Shown: positions 8,150 through 16,259, counted from the first letter of the stretch. The stretch: 64,000 bases of DNA from JAWPMV01 sp038527215 (GCA_038527215.1 JBCBGC010000020.1:1-64000); one strand, 5' to 3'. Notes: generated from the sequence alone by a model not told the origin. A program made the numbers and translations.

Positions 8150-9529
8150 ATGAAAACTACCTTTACCCTCCTCAGCCTGTTGCTGACAGGCATGCTTTCC
8201 GCCCAGGATTGGCGTCCCTTTTATCCCGGTGATACCGCCCATGTGAATCTCGATACCAGTGCCATTGTGGCCCAAACGATCTGGGTAGATTCTGCCGGAC
8301 TGGTCGGCGGAGACTCAGTCTGGTATTTTAATCGGGTGTGGGAAGGGAATCAAGTCTTCCCTATCATGTCGGATACCATTCGAACCATCGGTCTAGGCTA
8401 CTTACAGGAACGTCTCCATCGGATCGACGCCGGAACCTATCACCTGGAAGGAACCCGAGAACTCGTGATTCGGGGGAACACCCCCCTGGGGCAGAGCTGG
8501 ACCTTCGACACGCTGAACAGCGTGCAAGCGACCGTTGCGTCCTATGATGAGTCCCTGGTCTTTGGCCTGTTGGATTCCGTCAAAACCATCGCCCTATCCA
8601 CGGGAGATACCTTTGCCCTCAGTAAGCATTATGGGTTGTTGAGTTTCCCTGATTTCACAGGCACCGCTCCAAGACTGACCCTTTCTGGTTTGCAAAACCG
8701 GGACCTGGGGGAAAGCCTGCCTGGCTTGAAAGAATTCTTTAGCTTTCAGCCGGGAGAAGTCTTTTACTTTCGGGGCGAAAAGTCTGCTTTGCAGATTGTG
8801 GATAGTACCTGGCTTCGCAGGGAAATCCTGACCAGAGAAGAAAAAGGAGACAGCCTGATTTTTACCGTCTTGGAAAAAAGATGTACCAAAGCCTGGGGTG
8901 CTACTTTTTGCTACCAGGCGGAAGATACCCTGGTGTATGTAGACAGTGCTACGCATCCGCTCAACCGCTTTCCTGGACAAATGGCCAACCTCATGCGGGG
9001 AGCTGATAGCCCTAATGCTCCTTACGGGTCCCCCGTCCATCACCGACCCCAGAAAAAAAGTTTCCAGGAGGCCTATGCCCAATTAAATGCCACGATTTTT
9101 GCCTTGGACTATTATTTCCTCCTTTTCAAGCATGATTTCACGGTAGGCTTAGGCGAAACGGCTTATCAGGTCTACTATTTTGAAGCGGGAGAAAGCCAAT
9201 TCATGGTGGGCTATATCCGGGGCCAGGACAGCGTAGGCGAAATCATCCCGGAGGAAGATTTCATCGACGCCATAGATCCAAGCTTCCCTGAAGGCAGCCT
9301 TTCTTTTTATCCAAATCCTACCGCTGATCTTGTCAAAGTAGAAGTACGAGATGCCGCCCTATTGCCTTTGGACCTCAAGGTCTATGACCTGATGGGAAGG
9401 GAAGTCTGGGCGCAGGAACTCAGCCGGAATTTTTCCACGGTTTCGCTGGCTCACCTGCGAGCAGGGACCTACATATTGGAGATCAGAGACGAACGCTACG
9501 CCATGCGGGAAAAACTCCTCTTGCGTTAA
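8150..9529 (+). CDS. Secreted protein with T9SS type A sorting domain
   Basis: This 459-residue exported protein has a signal peptide (TLLSLLLTGMLSAQ) and ends in a type IX secretion sorting domain: FYPNPTADLVKVEV, then VYDLMGREVWAQ, then HLRAGTYILEIRD, and a final basic LLLR. It should cross the outer membrane through T9SS and be released or anchored to the surface. The central 350 residues are beta-rich with many DSVW/DTFAL-type repeats and no recognised catalytic motif. The start ATG at 8150 lies 44 bp after the preceding lipoprotein gene. Confidence 0.85.
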   Translation: MKTTFTLLSLLLTGMLSAQDWRPFYPGDTAHVNLDTSAIVAQTIWVDSAGLVGGDSVWYFNRVWEGNQVFPIMSDTIRTIGLGYLQERLHRIDAGTYHLEGTRELVIRGNTPLGQSWTFDTLNSVQATVASYDESLVFGLLDSVKTIALSTGDTFALSKHYGLLSFPDFTGTAPRLTLSGLQNRDLGESLPGLKEFFSFQPGEVFYFRGEKSALQIVDSTWLRREILTREEKGDSLIFTVLEKRCTKAWGATFCYQAEDTLVYVDSATHPLNRFPGQMANLMRGADSPNAPYGSPVHHRPQKKSFQEAYAQLNATIFALDYYFLLFKHDFTVGLGETAYQVYYFEAGESQFMVGYIRGQDSVGEIIPEEDFIDAIDPSFPEGSLSFYPNPTADLVKVEVRDAALLPLDLKVYDLMGREVWAQELSRNFSTVSLAHLRAGTYILEIRDERYAMREKLLLR

Positions 9530-9537
9530 GGCCGGAT

Positions 9538-9562
9538 GACTTGCCATTTTAATCGGCAAGTC
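9538..9562. other. Small inverted repeat between the T9SS substrate and the NACHT-LRR gene
   Basis: GACTTGCC and GGCAAGTC form an 8-bp stem with a 9-nt loop. There is no T tract after it, so it is a weak terminator candidate at best. It sits 9 bp after one gene and 28 bp before the next. Confidence 0.4.
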
Positions 9563-9590
9563 GTAATATTCCGATCAATCCACGCGCGGC

Positions 9591-11945
9591 ATGTTTCAAA
9601 ACTTCGTCGAAGGTTTCCAGTCCTTCCTTGCAAATCTCGGGATCATCGAGGAAGCAGGGGACGTCAGCACGGAAATCACCCTCTTTATCCTCTTTGCCAT
9701 TCTTTCGGGATTGGCTACCCTGATTTTTCGGGGGGTAAAATGGTGGAACAAAAGGCGGCAGGAAGGCCAGTTCAAGGCTGACCTGCATCCTTACTTTTCG
9801 GCTACGGATATCCGCAAGGCGACCCAGTTTTATGTGCCGACGCAGTTTCAGAGCAACGCGCCTTCTCAGCATTCGGAATTGATCCAGGCCAATCGGGTCA
9901 CTGCTCGTCAGCGGCTGATTCCTTTTTTCCTGCAACAAGCCTTTAAACCTGGGGCCACGGACCAGCGATTTTACATCGTCCTGGCCGGCTCGGGCATGGG
10001 GAAAACCACCTTCATGCTCAACCTCTATATGCGCTATGTGGCCAGTTACCGCTTGCGTAAAGCCCCTTTTCACATCAAATTGCTGCCCCTGGGCTATCCG
10101 GATTTGCTGCGCAGAATTGAAGAGATTCCCGACCAGCCCAATACCATCCTTTTGCTGGATGGACTGGACGAAGACCATCAGGCCGTCAAGAACTACAAAA
10201 AGCGCCTCAAAGATGTGCTGGATCGGGTGCGGGATTTTCGGGTGGTGGTCTTCACCTGCCGGACGCAGTTTTTTCCTTCCGAGGAAGAAGAACCTGCCGA
10301 AACGGGCGTCTTACGCTTTGGCAGTCATCAAGGCTACCAGCATTTTGCTAAGCTGTATCTCTCGCCTTTTAACGAAAAAGATATTCACCGCTACCTCCGC
10401 AAACGCTACGGCTGGTTGGAGGGCAAGCGGAAAAAGCAGGCCATGCGCATCGTAGCTCAGACCCCTAACCTGATGGTCCGGCCCATGATCCTTAGTTATA
10501 TCGAGGACCTCATGGAGGAGCCCCAGGTGTTTGACTACAGCAGTCAGCTATATAAAAAACTCATTGATAAATGGATCGACCGGGAAGCGGATCGGGTGCC
10601 AGCGGAGAAGCGGGAAAATTTCCGCAAGCAGCTCTACCTTTTTTCGATGAAAGTGGCCCTCAATATCTATGAGGAACGCAAGCGCCGCAATGGTTTGTTT
10701 ATCGGAGAAAAGGACATTCGGGCGGTGGCCCAGTCCCATTCCATCACCCTGGGCGAGATCGAGCTGAAAAGCCGTTCGCTGCTCAACCGCAACGCTCAGG
10801 GTCAATACAAATTTGCCCATAAGTCTATCCTGGAGTACTTCCTGGCCTTACGGGCCGTGGAGCACCCCGCTTTTGCCCAAAAGCTCAGTTTCGTGGGCAT
10901 GGATCAGGCCCGCCTCTTTTTCAATGAGTTGTGCCTGGAACGTCATACCATGCCGCTTTTCCATTCAGATAGGGCCGCGGGCACCTATCGCATGGGAGAT
11001 GGCCCGGAAATCCCCTTGCAGGAAGTCAAGCCGGAAGAACTCAGCCAGATTACCCACCTGCATTTTACCAAACTCCGACAGACCGAGGCTTTGCCGCCTT
11101 TGATCAACCTCCGCTATCTCTATCTCTCCGGGACGGAAGTACGCGACATCAATGCCCTGGCTTCCCTGGATAAGCTGGAAGAATTGTATGTGGACGGGCT
11201 AAAAATCCAGGATTGGAAAGCCCTAAAAAGCCTGGAACGGCTTAAGATCCTGCATGCTAATCAAACCCCTTTCCAAGACTTACAGGTGCTGCGTGGGATG
11301 CGACACTTAGAAGAGCTCTGCGTAAATGAAACCGGCATCAGCGATCTGCAGGTTCTTTCCAGCATGAGTGATCTGCGGCGACTGGAATGCTGCCAGACCC
11401 AGGTGAAGGACTTACAACCGATCCGTCGCTTGAAAGGCATGGAGGTACTGCGGGTCCAGCAGACCCAGGTACAGAGCCTGGGACCGCTTAAGGAATTGGT
11501 GGCTTTGCGAAAGTTACACGTAGGCCAAAGTGGCATCGGCAATGTGAGTGCCTTGCGGAGCTTACACGAGCTGGAGGAACTGGATGTCAGCCAGACCGAA
11601 GTGCATGCCTTGAAGCCCCTGGCCAGCTTGGCCCGCATGAAAATGCTCAACCTCGCCCGGACGGGGGTCGCCGATTTGACACCCCTACGCAAGATGATGG
11701 ACCTGGACCAACTCAACCTGGACTACAGCAAAATCCACGACCTCTCGGGCCTGGAACCCCTGCCCAAACTCCAGCGGTTGAGCCTACGCGGGGTCGGCAT
11801 CAAGAACTTCCAGCGGCTCAGGGACCTCCCCCGGCTCAAAAAAGTCGTCCTCGCCAAAAACCAGCTTTCGGCGGAGGAGATGGCTGGTTTGAAGGAAAAT
11901 CTACCTCATGGAGCCCAGGTGGAAGTGGGCGCATCCCGGAATTAG
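9591..11945 (+). CDS. Membrane-anchored NACHT NTPase with C-terminal leucine-rich repeats (bacterial NLR-like)
   Basis: A 784-residue STAND-type signalling NTPase. Residues of about 29-46 form one membrane helix (TLFILFAILSGLATLIF). The NACHT module carries Walker A GSGMGKTT (133-140) and Walker B ILLLDGLDED (186-195), followed by helical winged-helix-like segments. From about residue 507 to the end there are twelve leucine-rich repeats of exactly 22 residues (type LxxLxVxxTxVxDLxPLxxLxx). In bacteria such NACHT-LRR proteins are STAND sensors, and several NACHT families act in phage defence. No enzymatic effector domain is fused: the short N-terminus with its membrane helix would have to be the effector. 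It leads the accessory island and may be transcribed with the FGE and ROCO genes downstream. A related LRR 3' fragment lies at 16140. Confidence 0.88.
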   Translation: MFQNFVEGFQSFLANLGIIEEAGDVSTEITLFILFAILSGLATLIFRGVKWWNKRRQEGQFKADLHPYFSATDIRKATQFYVPTQFQSNAPSQHSELIQANRVTARQRLIPFFLQQAFKPGATDQRFYIVLAGSGMGKTTFMLNLYMRYVASYRLRKAPFHIKLLPLGYPDLLRRIEEIPDQPNTILLLDGLDEDHQAVKNYKKRLKDVLDRVRDFRVVVFTCRTQFFPSEEEEPAETGVLRFGSHQGYQHFAKLYLSPFNEKDIHRYLRKRYGWLEGKRKKQAMRIVAQTPNLMVRPMILSYIEDLMEEPQVFDYSSQLYKKLIDKWIDREADRVPAEKRENFRKQLYLFSMKVALNIYEERKRRNGLFIGEKDIRAVAQSHSITLGEIELKSRSLLNRNAQGQYKFAHKSILEYFLALRAVEHPAFAQKLSFVGMDQARLFFNELCLERHTMPLFHSDRAAGTYRMGDGPEIPLQEVKPEELSQITHLHFTKLRQTEALPPLINLRYLYLSGTEVRDINALASLDKLEELYVDGLKIQDWKALKSLERLKILHANQTPFQDLQVLRGMRHLEELCVNETGISDLQVLSSMSDLRRLECCQTQVKDLQPIRRLKGMEVLRVQQTQVQSLGPLKELVALRKLHVGQSGIGNVSALRSLHELEELDVSQTEVHALKPLASLARMKMLNLARTGVADLTPLRKMMDLDQLNLDYSKIHDLSGLEPLPKLQRLSLRGVGIKNFQRLRDLPRLKKVVLAKNQLSAEEMAGLKENLPHGAQVEVGASRN

Positions 11946-11993
11946 GGTATTTCCAAATCGGATATTTTTCCTTACCTTGAAGGAAAGCCTTCC

Positions 11994-12074
11994 ATGCCAG
12001 CCCTAGACCCAGCTTTATTGAGCGATTTCGAGAAGAATCTGCCCCACCACGAGATGATTTTGGTGGAGGGGTAA
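11994..12074 (+). pseudogene. Remnant of a third FGE-fold gene (N-terminus only)
   Basis: From ATG 11994 the frame reads 26 codons to a TAA at 12072. Its end, HHEMILVEGG with the last Gly codon running into the stop, aligns with LSFKMIGVEGGTF and LSFEMIFVEGGTF at the N-termini of the two intact FGE genes downstream. Nothing of the rest of the domain survives before the next gene at 12191. It is read as a decayed or truncated copy in an array that has been expanding and contracting. Confidence 0.5.
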
Positions 12075-12190
12075 TTCGAGCCTTTGAAAAACCGATTCAT
12101 GAAGGAAAGCTACCTTCTTTATAGGGTATGAGGAGCGGCTACAACATTCCAGTATGCAGGATTTTTAGGTAAAGACTTTTGATTGAGCAT

Positions 12191-12907
12191 ATGACACAGC
12201 GCCCATCCTCTTTTGATGAAATCCTCTCCCCCGATCTATCCTTTAAAATGATCGGCGTCGAGGGCGGGACCTTTATGATGGGCGGGCAGGACGAGGAGGC
12301 TCTGGATAGCGAAAAACCTGTCCATCAGGTAAGAGTCCCCTCCTTCCATCTGGGGAAAGATCCGGTAACTCAGGCTGTATGGGAGGAGATCATGGGAGAT
12401 AATCCCGCTAGATTTACAGGAGCGGATCGTCCGGTAGAAAATGTTTCCTGGAAGGATACTCAGCGGTTTATCACAATCCTCAATCAAAGAAGCTCACAAA
12501 CCTACCGATTGCCTACGGAAGCAGAATGGGAGTATGCCGCTCGGGGTGGAGGGCTTTCGGAGGGCTACTTATATGCCGGCAGTGATAAGCTGAAGGAAGT
12601 GGGCTGGTATGATGAAAATAGTGGAAGTCAGACCCATGCTGTAGGACAGTTGTTTGAAAATGAGCTAGGGCTGTTTGATATGAGTGGCAATGTCTTGGAA
12701 TGGGTGGCAGATCACTGGCATGACACCTATGTAGGTGCCCCGGAGGATGGGTCACCTTGGTTGAAGGAGGATTCAACTTTAAGTCGGGTTTTGCGCGGGG
12801 GTAGCTGGATCGCTTCGGCTGCTAACTGCCGGGCGTCTAGCCGGTATAGGTATCTCCCTGGCGACCGCGACCTCATTGTCGGCTTTCGTTTGGCCTGTTC
12901 CCTGTAG
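12191..12907 (+). CDS. Stand-alone FGE/SUMF1-fold protein, copy 1, with hypervariable C-terminus
   Basis: This 238-residue protein consists of one formylglycine-generating-enzyme-like (C-type-lectin fold) domain without a signal peptide. Family landmarks are GGTFMMGGQDEEA, PVTQAVWEEIMGDNP, YRLPTEAEWEYAARGG, GLFDMSGNVLEWVAD, LRGGSW and GFRLACSL. Only one Cys (in ANCRAS) is near the position of the active-site pair of true FGEs, so sulfatase activation is doubtful and a ligand-binding role is more likely. The ATG at 12191 is chosen because it matches the start of the paralogue. A TTG at 12179 is in frame. Against the paralogue at 12977, codons 207-230 differ far more than the rest, nearly all by replacement changes (see findings). 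Confidence 0.85.
   Translation: MTQRPSSFDEILSPDLSFKMIGVEGGTFMMGGQDEEALDSEKPVHQVRVPSFHLGKDPVTQAVWEEIMGDNPARFTGADRPVENVSWKDTQRFITILNQRSSQTYRLPTEAEWEYAARGGGLSEGYLYAGSDKLKEVGWYDENSGSQTHAVGQLFENELGLFDMSGNVLEWVADHWHDTYVGAPEDGSPWLKEDSTLSRVLRGGSWIASAANCRASSRYRYLPGDRDLIVGFRLACSL
12809..12880 (+). other. Candidate variable region (VR) of copy 1
   Basis: In the 72-nt segment following the LRGGSW codons, 22 positions differ from copy 2. In 17 of the 22, at least one copy has A, as expected if both derive from an A-rich template by adenine-directed mutagenesis. The next 24 nt are identical between copies up to the penultimate codon, like the initiation-of-mutagenic-homology end of a VR. Neither a template repeat nor a reverse transcriptase is in this window. 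Confidence 0.55.
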
Positions 12908-12976
12908 GGAGGTGGTTAGTCATTCGGCTTTCCCGTGAGCTAGCTATTCAAGAAAAATGAACTTTTATTATATGAT

Positions 12977-13693
12977 ATGACGAAACCTGTATCCTCATTT
13001 ATAGAAATCCTCTCTCCTGAGCTATCTTTCGAAATGATCTTCGTCGAGGGAGGGACCTTTATGATGGGCGGGCAAGATGAGGAGGCTTCTGAAGATGAAA
13101 AACCTGTCCACCAGGTGAGCGTGGCCTCCTTCCACCTTGGGAAATTTCCGGTAACTCAAGCTGTATGGGAGGAGGTCATTGGAGATAATCCCGCCCAATT
13201 TATTGGAGCGGATCGTCCGGTAGAAAAAGTTACCTGGGAGGATGCTCAACGGTTTATCGCAACCCTCAATCAAAGAAGCTCAAGAACCTATCGCCTGCCT
13301 ACCGAAGCAGAATGGGAGTATTCGGCTCGGGGCGGACGTTTTTCGGAGGGCTACTTATATGCAGGCAGTGATAAGCTGAAGGAAGTAGGCTGGTATGATG
13401 AAAATAGTGGAAGTCAGACTCATGCCGTAGGACAGTTATTTGAAAATGAGCAGGGGCTGTTTGATATGAGTGGCAATGTCTGGGAATGGGTAGCAGATCA
13501 CTGGCATGATACCTATGTAGGTGCCCCGGCGGATGGCTCAGCCTGGGTGGAGGAGGATTCAACTTTGCCGCGTGTTTTGCGCGGGGGTAGCTGGTTCAAT
13601 TCAGCTGCTTACTGCCGGGTATCTTACCGGGCTTGGAATCCCCCTGACTACCGCGGCGACTATATCGGCTTTCGTTTGGCCTGTTCCCTTTAG
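12977..13693 (+). CDS. Stand-alone FGE/SUMF1-fold protein, copy 2, with hypervariable C-terminus
   Basis: This 238-residue tandem duplicate of the gene at 12191 has the same length and start (MTKPVSSFIEILS versus MTQRPSSFDEILS). About 83% of residues are identical over the first 200, but only about half over residues 207-230. Landmarks are GGTFMMGGQDEEA, YRLPTEAEWEYSARGG, GLFDMSGNVWEWVAD and LRGGSW. The only Cys near the catalytic site is in AYCRVS, so it is probably a binding protein, not a formylglycine generator. The duplication extends about 35 bp past the stop (shared TAGTCATTCGGCTTTCCCGT). A strong hairpin at 13729 separates it from the ROCO gene. Confidence 0.85.
   Translation: MTKPVSSFIEILSPELSFEMIFVEGGTFMMGGQDEEASEDEKPVHQVSVASFHLGKFPVTQAVWEEVIGDNPAQFIGADRPVEKVTWEDAQRFIATLNQRSSRTYRLPTEAEWEYSARGGRFSEGYLYAGSDKLKEVGWYDENSGSQTHAVGQLFENEQGLFDMSGNVWEWVADHWHDTYVGAPADGSAWVEEDSTLPRVLRGGSWFNSAAYCRVSYRAWNPPDYRGDYIGFRLACSL
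13595..13666 (+). other. Candidate variable region (VR) of copy 2
   Basis: This is the equivalent segment in copy 2, offset by exactly 786 nt. Codons such as TTC, AAT, TAC, TAC, GAC and TAT stand where copy 1 has ATC, GCT, AAC, AGC, GGC and ATT. This NNC/NNT pattern is what A-directed mutation of AAC/AAT template codons gives. It is followed by an invariant GC-rich end (13667-13690) and, 38 bp later, a large hairpin. Confidence 0.55.
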
Positions 13694-13728
13694 GGAAGTG
13701 GCTAGTCATTCGGCTTTCCCGTAAGCTA

Positions 13729-13797
13729 CTGGGGGAAGGGAGAAGCTCGGTTAGGGGCGAGGGACGAGCCGCCAGCCGAGCTGCCTGCTTCCCCCAG
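13729..13797. other. Long hairpin or cruciform downstream of the second FGE gene
   Basis: The outer arms CTGGGGGAAG (13729-13738) and CTTCCCCCAG (13788-13797) pair perfectly. Inside them AGCTCGG (13744-13750) pairs with CCGAGCT (13776-13782). There is no T tract, so a terminator role is uncertain. In phage DGRs a hairpin just beyond the VR helps target recognition, which makes its position worth noting. Confidence 0.6.
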
Positions 13798-13828
13798 GAT
13801 TCAATTTTATAAAAAACAGCAACCCTAT

Positions 13829-16096
13829 ATGAACCCTCATCAACCTCTGGAAACCATCAGGAAGATTGAAACCTTGCTGGGCATAAGCCTGCAGGCTGTG
13901 CCAACCGACCTCAAAAGGCCGCTAAGAGCAGTAGCTGTCACCAAAAAAGATACGCCCAAGTATTTGCTGGACCCCAAGGGGGAAAAGTTAATCGGCCTGA
14001 ATCTGGCAGACCTTGGTTTGACGGATACGCAGTGGAAAGAGGTCCTTCCCCTACTGGTCCCAGATGATTTACAAGCGCTCAGCTTGTGTGATAATCAGAT
14101 TACCGAATTCCGAGCAGAATGGGGATTTCAGAATCTAGAGTGGTTGAATCTCTATGACAATCCCCTCAGTTTTCCCCCTGAGGAAATCGTAGCCGGGGGG
14201 CATAAGGCGATCCTCAATTATTTGAAGGAATTGGGGAAGGGAGACGTGGTGGTATATGAAGCCAAACTGCTCATCCTGGGAGAAGCTGGGGCAGGAAAAA
14301 CTACCCTGGCCAGAAAGCTGAAAGATACGGATGCCCCCATGCCAGAAGTGGAAGAGACCACCACCGGGATTGAAGTGAATCGTTGGCTTACCCAGCAACC
14401 GGGGAAGCCTGATTTTACCGCTCACCTGTGGGATTTTGGGGGACAAGTTATTTATCATAGTACGCATCAATTCTTTTTGTCCAAAAGATCCCTCTATGTG
14501 TTGGTGCTGGATGGGAGACTGGAGGAGGACCCCCACTATTGGCTCAAAGTTCAGGATTTGCTGGGGGAAGAAAGCCCAGTCATCATTCTGTTAAATAAAA
14601 AAGGAGAAGCCCGAGAGTCATTGGCTTTTCATGAGCTACAGGGATTGTATCCAAACTTAGTCAAGCCGCATGAAGTATTTAGCCTTAAGGATGAGCCTGA
14701 TGCCTTGGATTCCTTCAGACAGAAGGTTTTGGGCCAGATTAGAGATTTACCGCATATTAGGAAAAATGAAAAGGTGCCGCGAATTTGGGCAGAGGTTCGA
14801 ACACGCCTTGAAACAATCGCGCAGACTAAGGATTACATACCCCTCGAGCAATACCGGGAGATTTGTGAAGAAGTTGGGCTTAAGGAACCCGAACGGCAGG
14901 ATTTCCTCAGTGACTTTTTACATTCCCTGGGCGTGATTCTTCACTTTAGCAAAGAACCTGGCCTCAAAAAAATGGTCATCCTCCAACCAACCTGGGCTAC
15001 CAATGCGGTATATAAAATTCTGGATCATACCCGGGAACCTGAGCAGATGCCCGGACACCTCACCCAGGCCGATCTCAACAGGATTTGGTCAGATCCTCGG
15101 TATAGAGACGCTACCGATGAATTGGTGACCTTGATGGAGAAGTTTGAATTGTGCTATCCCTTGCCTGGCAAAAGGGGCGAGTACATTTTTCCGCAGCTTC
15201 TTTCTCAAGACAAGCCAGCTTACAGCTGGTCTAAAGCGGATCAACTTCAGTACCACTATGTATACGGCTTTATGCCCAAAGGTATTGTTACGCGCCTGAT
15301 CGTACGTCTACAACGGTATATTCAACATCAGGATACGGTTTGGCGACGAGGGGCCGTCTTTGCTTATGTAGGAGCAGAGGCTGAAGTAATAGAGGATTAC
15401 CAGGAAAGAAGAATTGAAATCAAAACTACTGGGACCAACCGCAAGGACTTCCTGAGCATCATCACCCATGAAATCAATGGCATCAACAGCGCCTTTGATT
15501 TTGATGAACGGACTAAGGTTTCGGAGCTCATTCCATGTAACTGCTCAGGCTGTAATGCTGAGGAGAATCCTTATTTTTTCACCAAAGAAGTCCTGCAAAA
15601 CGCTAAAGCGAAAGGAGTGGAAACTTTGCAATGCCAGAAAAGCTTTGGGAATATTCCGATTGGGGGTCTATTTGAGAATGTTTTTCCTCCCGGTCCGATG
15701 AGAGACCGACCGGACGAAAGTAAAAAAGAAAAAACTTGGCATCAAACCTATATCGAAGTCCATGGAAATATAGGAAACCTTAACCTGGACCAGCGCTCTC
15801 TAAGCTCATATGTCCCCCCCATGCAGCGCCTCGTAGAGGCCCAATGGGAAGCCCAACTCATCACCAAAGATGACTATGACGAACTGATGGACATCCTGGA
15901 GGACATCAAAGAAACGGAAAAGCCCAATGATCGCCAGAAAAAACGCTGGAAGCGCTGGCTGGGCAAGGCGGCAGATGCTGGCCGAAAGTTCGTAGGAAAA
16001 CGGATCGAAAAAGGGGCAGATACGGCGGTAGGAGAAGGGGTTAAAGAATGGGTAGAAGGAGGCGGCTTGGATAGCATGATGAATCTTCTGGGGTAG
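13829..16096 (+). CDS. ROCO-type GTPase (short LRR, Roc, COR, Cys-cluster domain)
   Basis: This 755-residue protein is a bacterial ROCO-family signalling GTPase. A short LRR region (about residues 55-115, LQALSLCDNQITEF, LEWLNLYDNPLSF) precedes the Roc G-domain: P-loop GEAGAGKTT (151-159), switch I TTTGIEV, G3 DFGGQ (202-206), and a degenerate G4 NKKGE (256-260) with Gly instead of Asp. A COR-like dimerisation region follows. Around residues 570-610 the spaced cysteines IPCNCSGC...LQCQKS look like a zinc site. The C-terminal 100 residues are helical and basic (RQKKRWKRWLGKAA). Such proteins are dimeric switches often found with STAND or FGE genes. It is the last intact gene of the island and starts 32 bp after the hairpin. 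Confidence 0.85.
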   Translation: MNPHQPLETIRKIETLLGISLQAVPTDLKRPLRAVAVTKKDTPKYLLDPKGEKLIGLNLADLGLTDTQWKEVLPLLVPDDLQALSLCDNQITEFRAEWGFQNLEWLNLYDNPLSFPPEEIVAGGHKAILNYLKELGKGDVVVYEAKLLILGEAGAGKTTLARKLKDTDAPMPEVEETTTGIEVNRWLTQQPGKPDFTAHLWDFGGQVIYHSTHQFFLSKRSLYVLVLDGRLEEDPHYWLKVQDLLGEESPVIILLNKKGEARESLAFHELQGLYPNLVKPHEVFSLKDEPDALDSFRQKVLGQIRDLPHIRKNEKVPRIWAEVRTRLETIAQTKDYIPLEQYREICEEVGLKEPERQDFLSDFLHSLGVILHFSKEPGLKKMVILQPTWATNAVYKILDHTREPEQMPGHLTQADLNRIWSDPRYRDATDELVTLMEKFELCYPLPGKRGEYIFPQLLSQDKPAYSWSKADQLQYHYVYGFMPKGIVTRLIVRLQRYIQHQDTVWRRGAVFAYVGAEAEVIEDYQERRIEIKTTGTNRKDFLSIITHEINGINSAFDFDERTKVSELIPCNCSGCNAEENPYFFTKEVLQNAKAKGVETLQCQKSFGNIPIGGLFENVFPPGPMRDRPDESKKEKTWHQTYIEVHGNIGNLNLDQRSLSSYVPPMQRLVEAQWEAQLITKDDYDELMDILEDIKETEKPNDRQKKRWKRWLGKAADAGRKFVGKRIEKGADTAVGEGVKEWVEGGGLDSMMNLLG

Positions 16097-16139
16097 CAAA
16101 GCCATTTTTCTACAGAATTTCACCTTCCCTAAGCTTCCA

Positions 16140-16246
16140 AAAATCCCCGTCCTCGCCAAAATCAGCTTTCGGCGGAGGAGATAAGCACCCTGGACAGGCT
16201 TTTGCCAGATGGTGCGAAAATAGAAACAGGCCCGCACCGGGCCTAA
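16140..16246 (+). pseudogene. 3' remnant of a second LRR gene
   Basis: The frame ending at TAA 16244-16246 encodes NQLSAEEISTLDRLLPDGAK, which aligns with KNQLSAEEMAGLKENLPHGA at the very C-terminus of the NACHT-LRR protein. DNA similarity (cgtcctcgccaaaa, cagctttcggcggaggaga) starts near 16147. Upstream the frame is broken. The array once held another LRR gene, or this is the scar of recombination at the island edge. Confidence 0.65.
16228..16244 (-). terminator. Hairpin after the 146-aa gene, possible terminator
   Basis: AGGCCCG and CGGGCCT pair with a 3-nt loop. Read on the minus strand the hairpin is followed by GTTTCTATTTTC, a weak T-rich tail, 16 nt beyond the stop codon at 16260. Confidence 0.5.
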
Positions 16247-16259
16247 ACCCCCAATACGG

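Noticed and set aside
12191..13693. Assignment as formylglycine-generating enzymes that activate sulfatases
   Set aside because: Only one Cys remains near the catalytic site, no sulfatase gene is in the window, and the proteins are not exported.
9591..16246. Search for a DGR reverse transcriptase, Avd-like gene or template repeat next to the FGE genes
   Set aside because: No reverse transcriptase motif (such as YxDD), and no A-rich relative of the variable segments, was found anywhere in the window.
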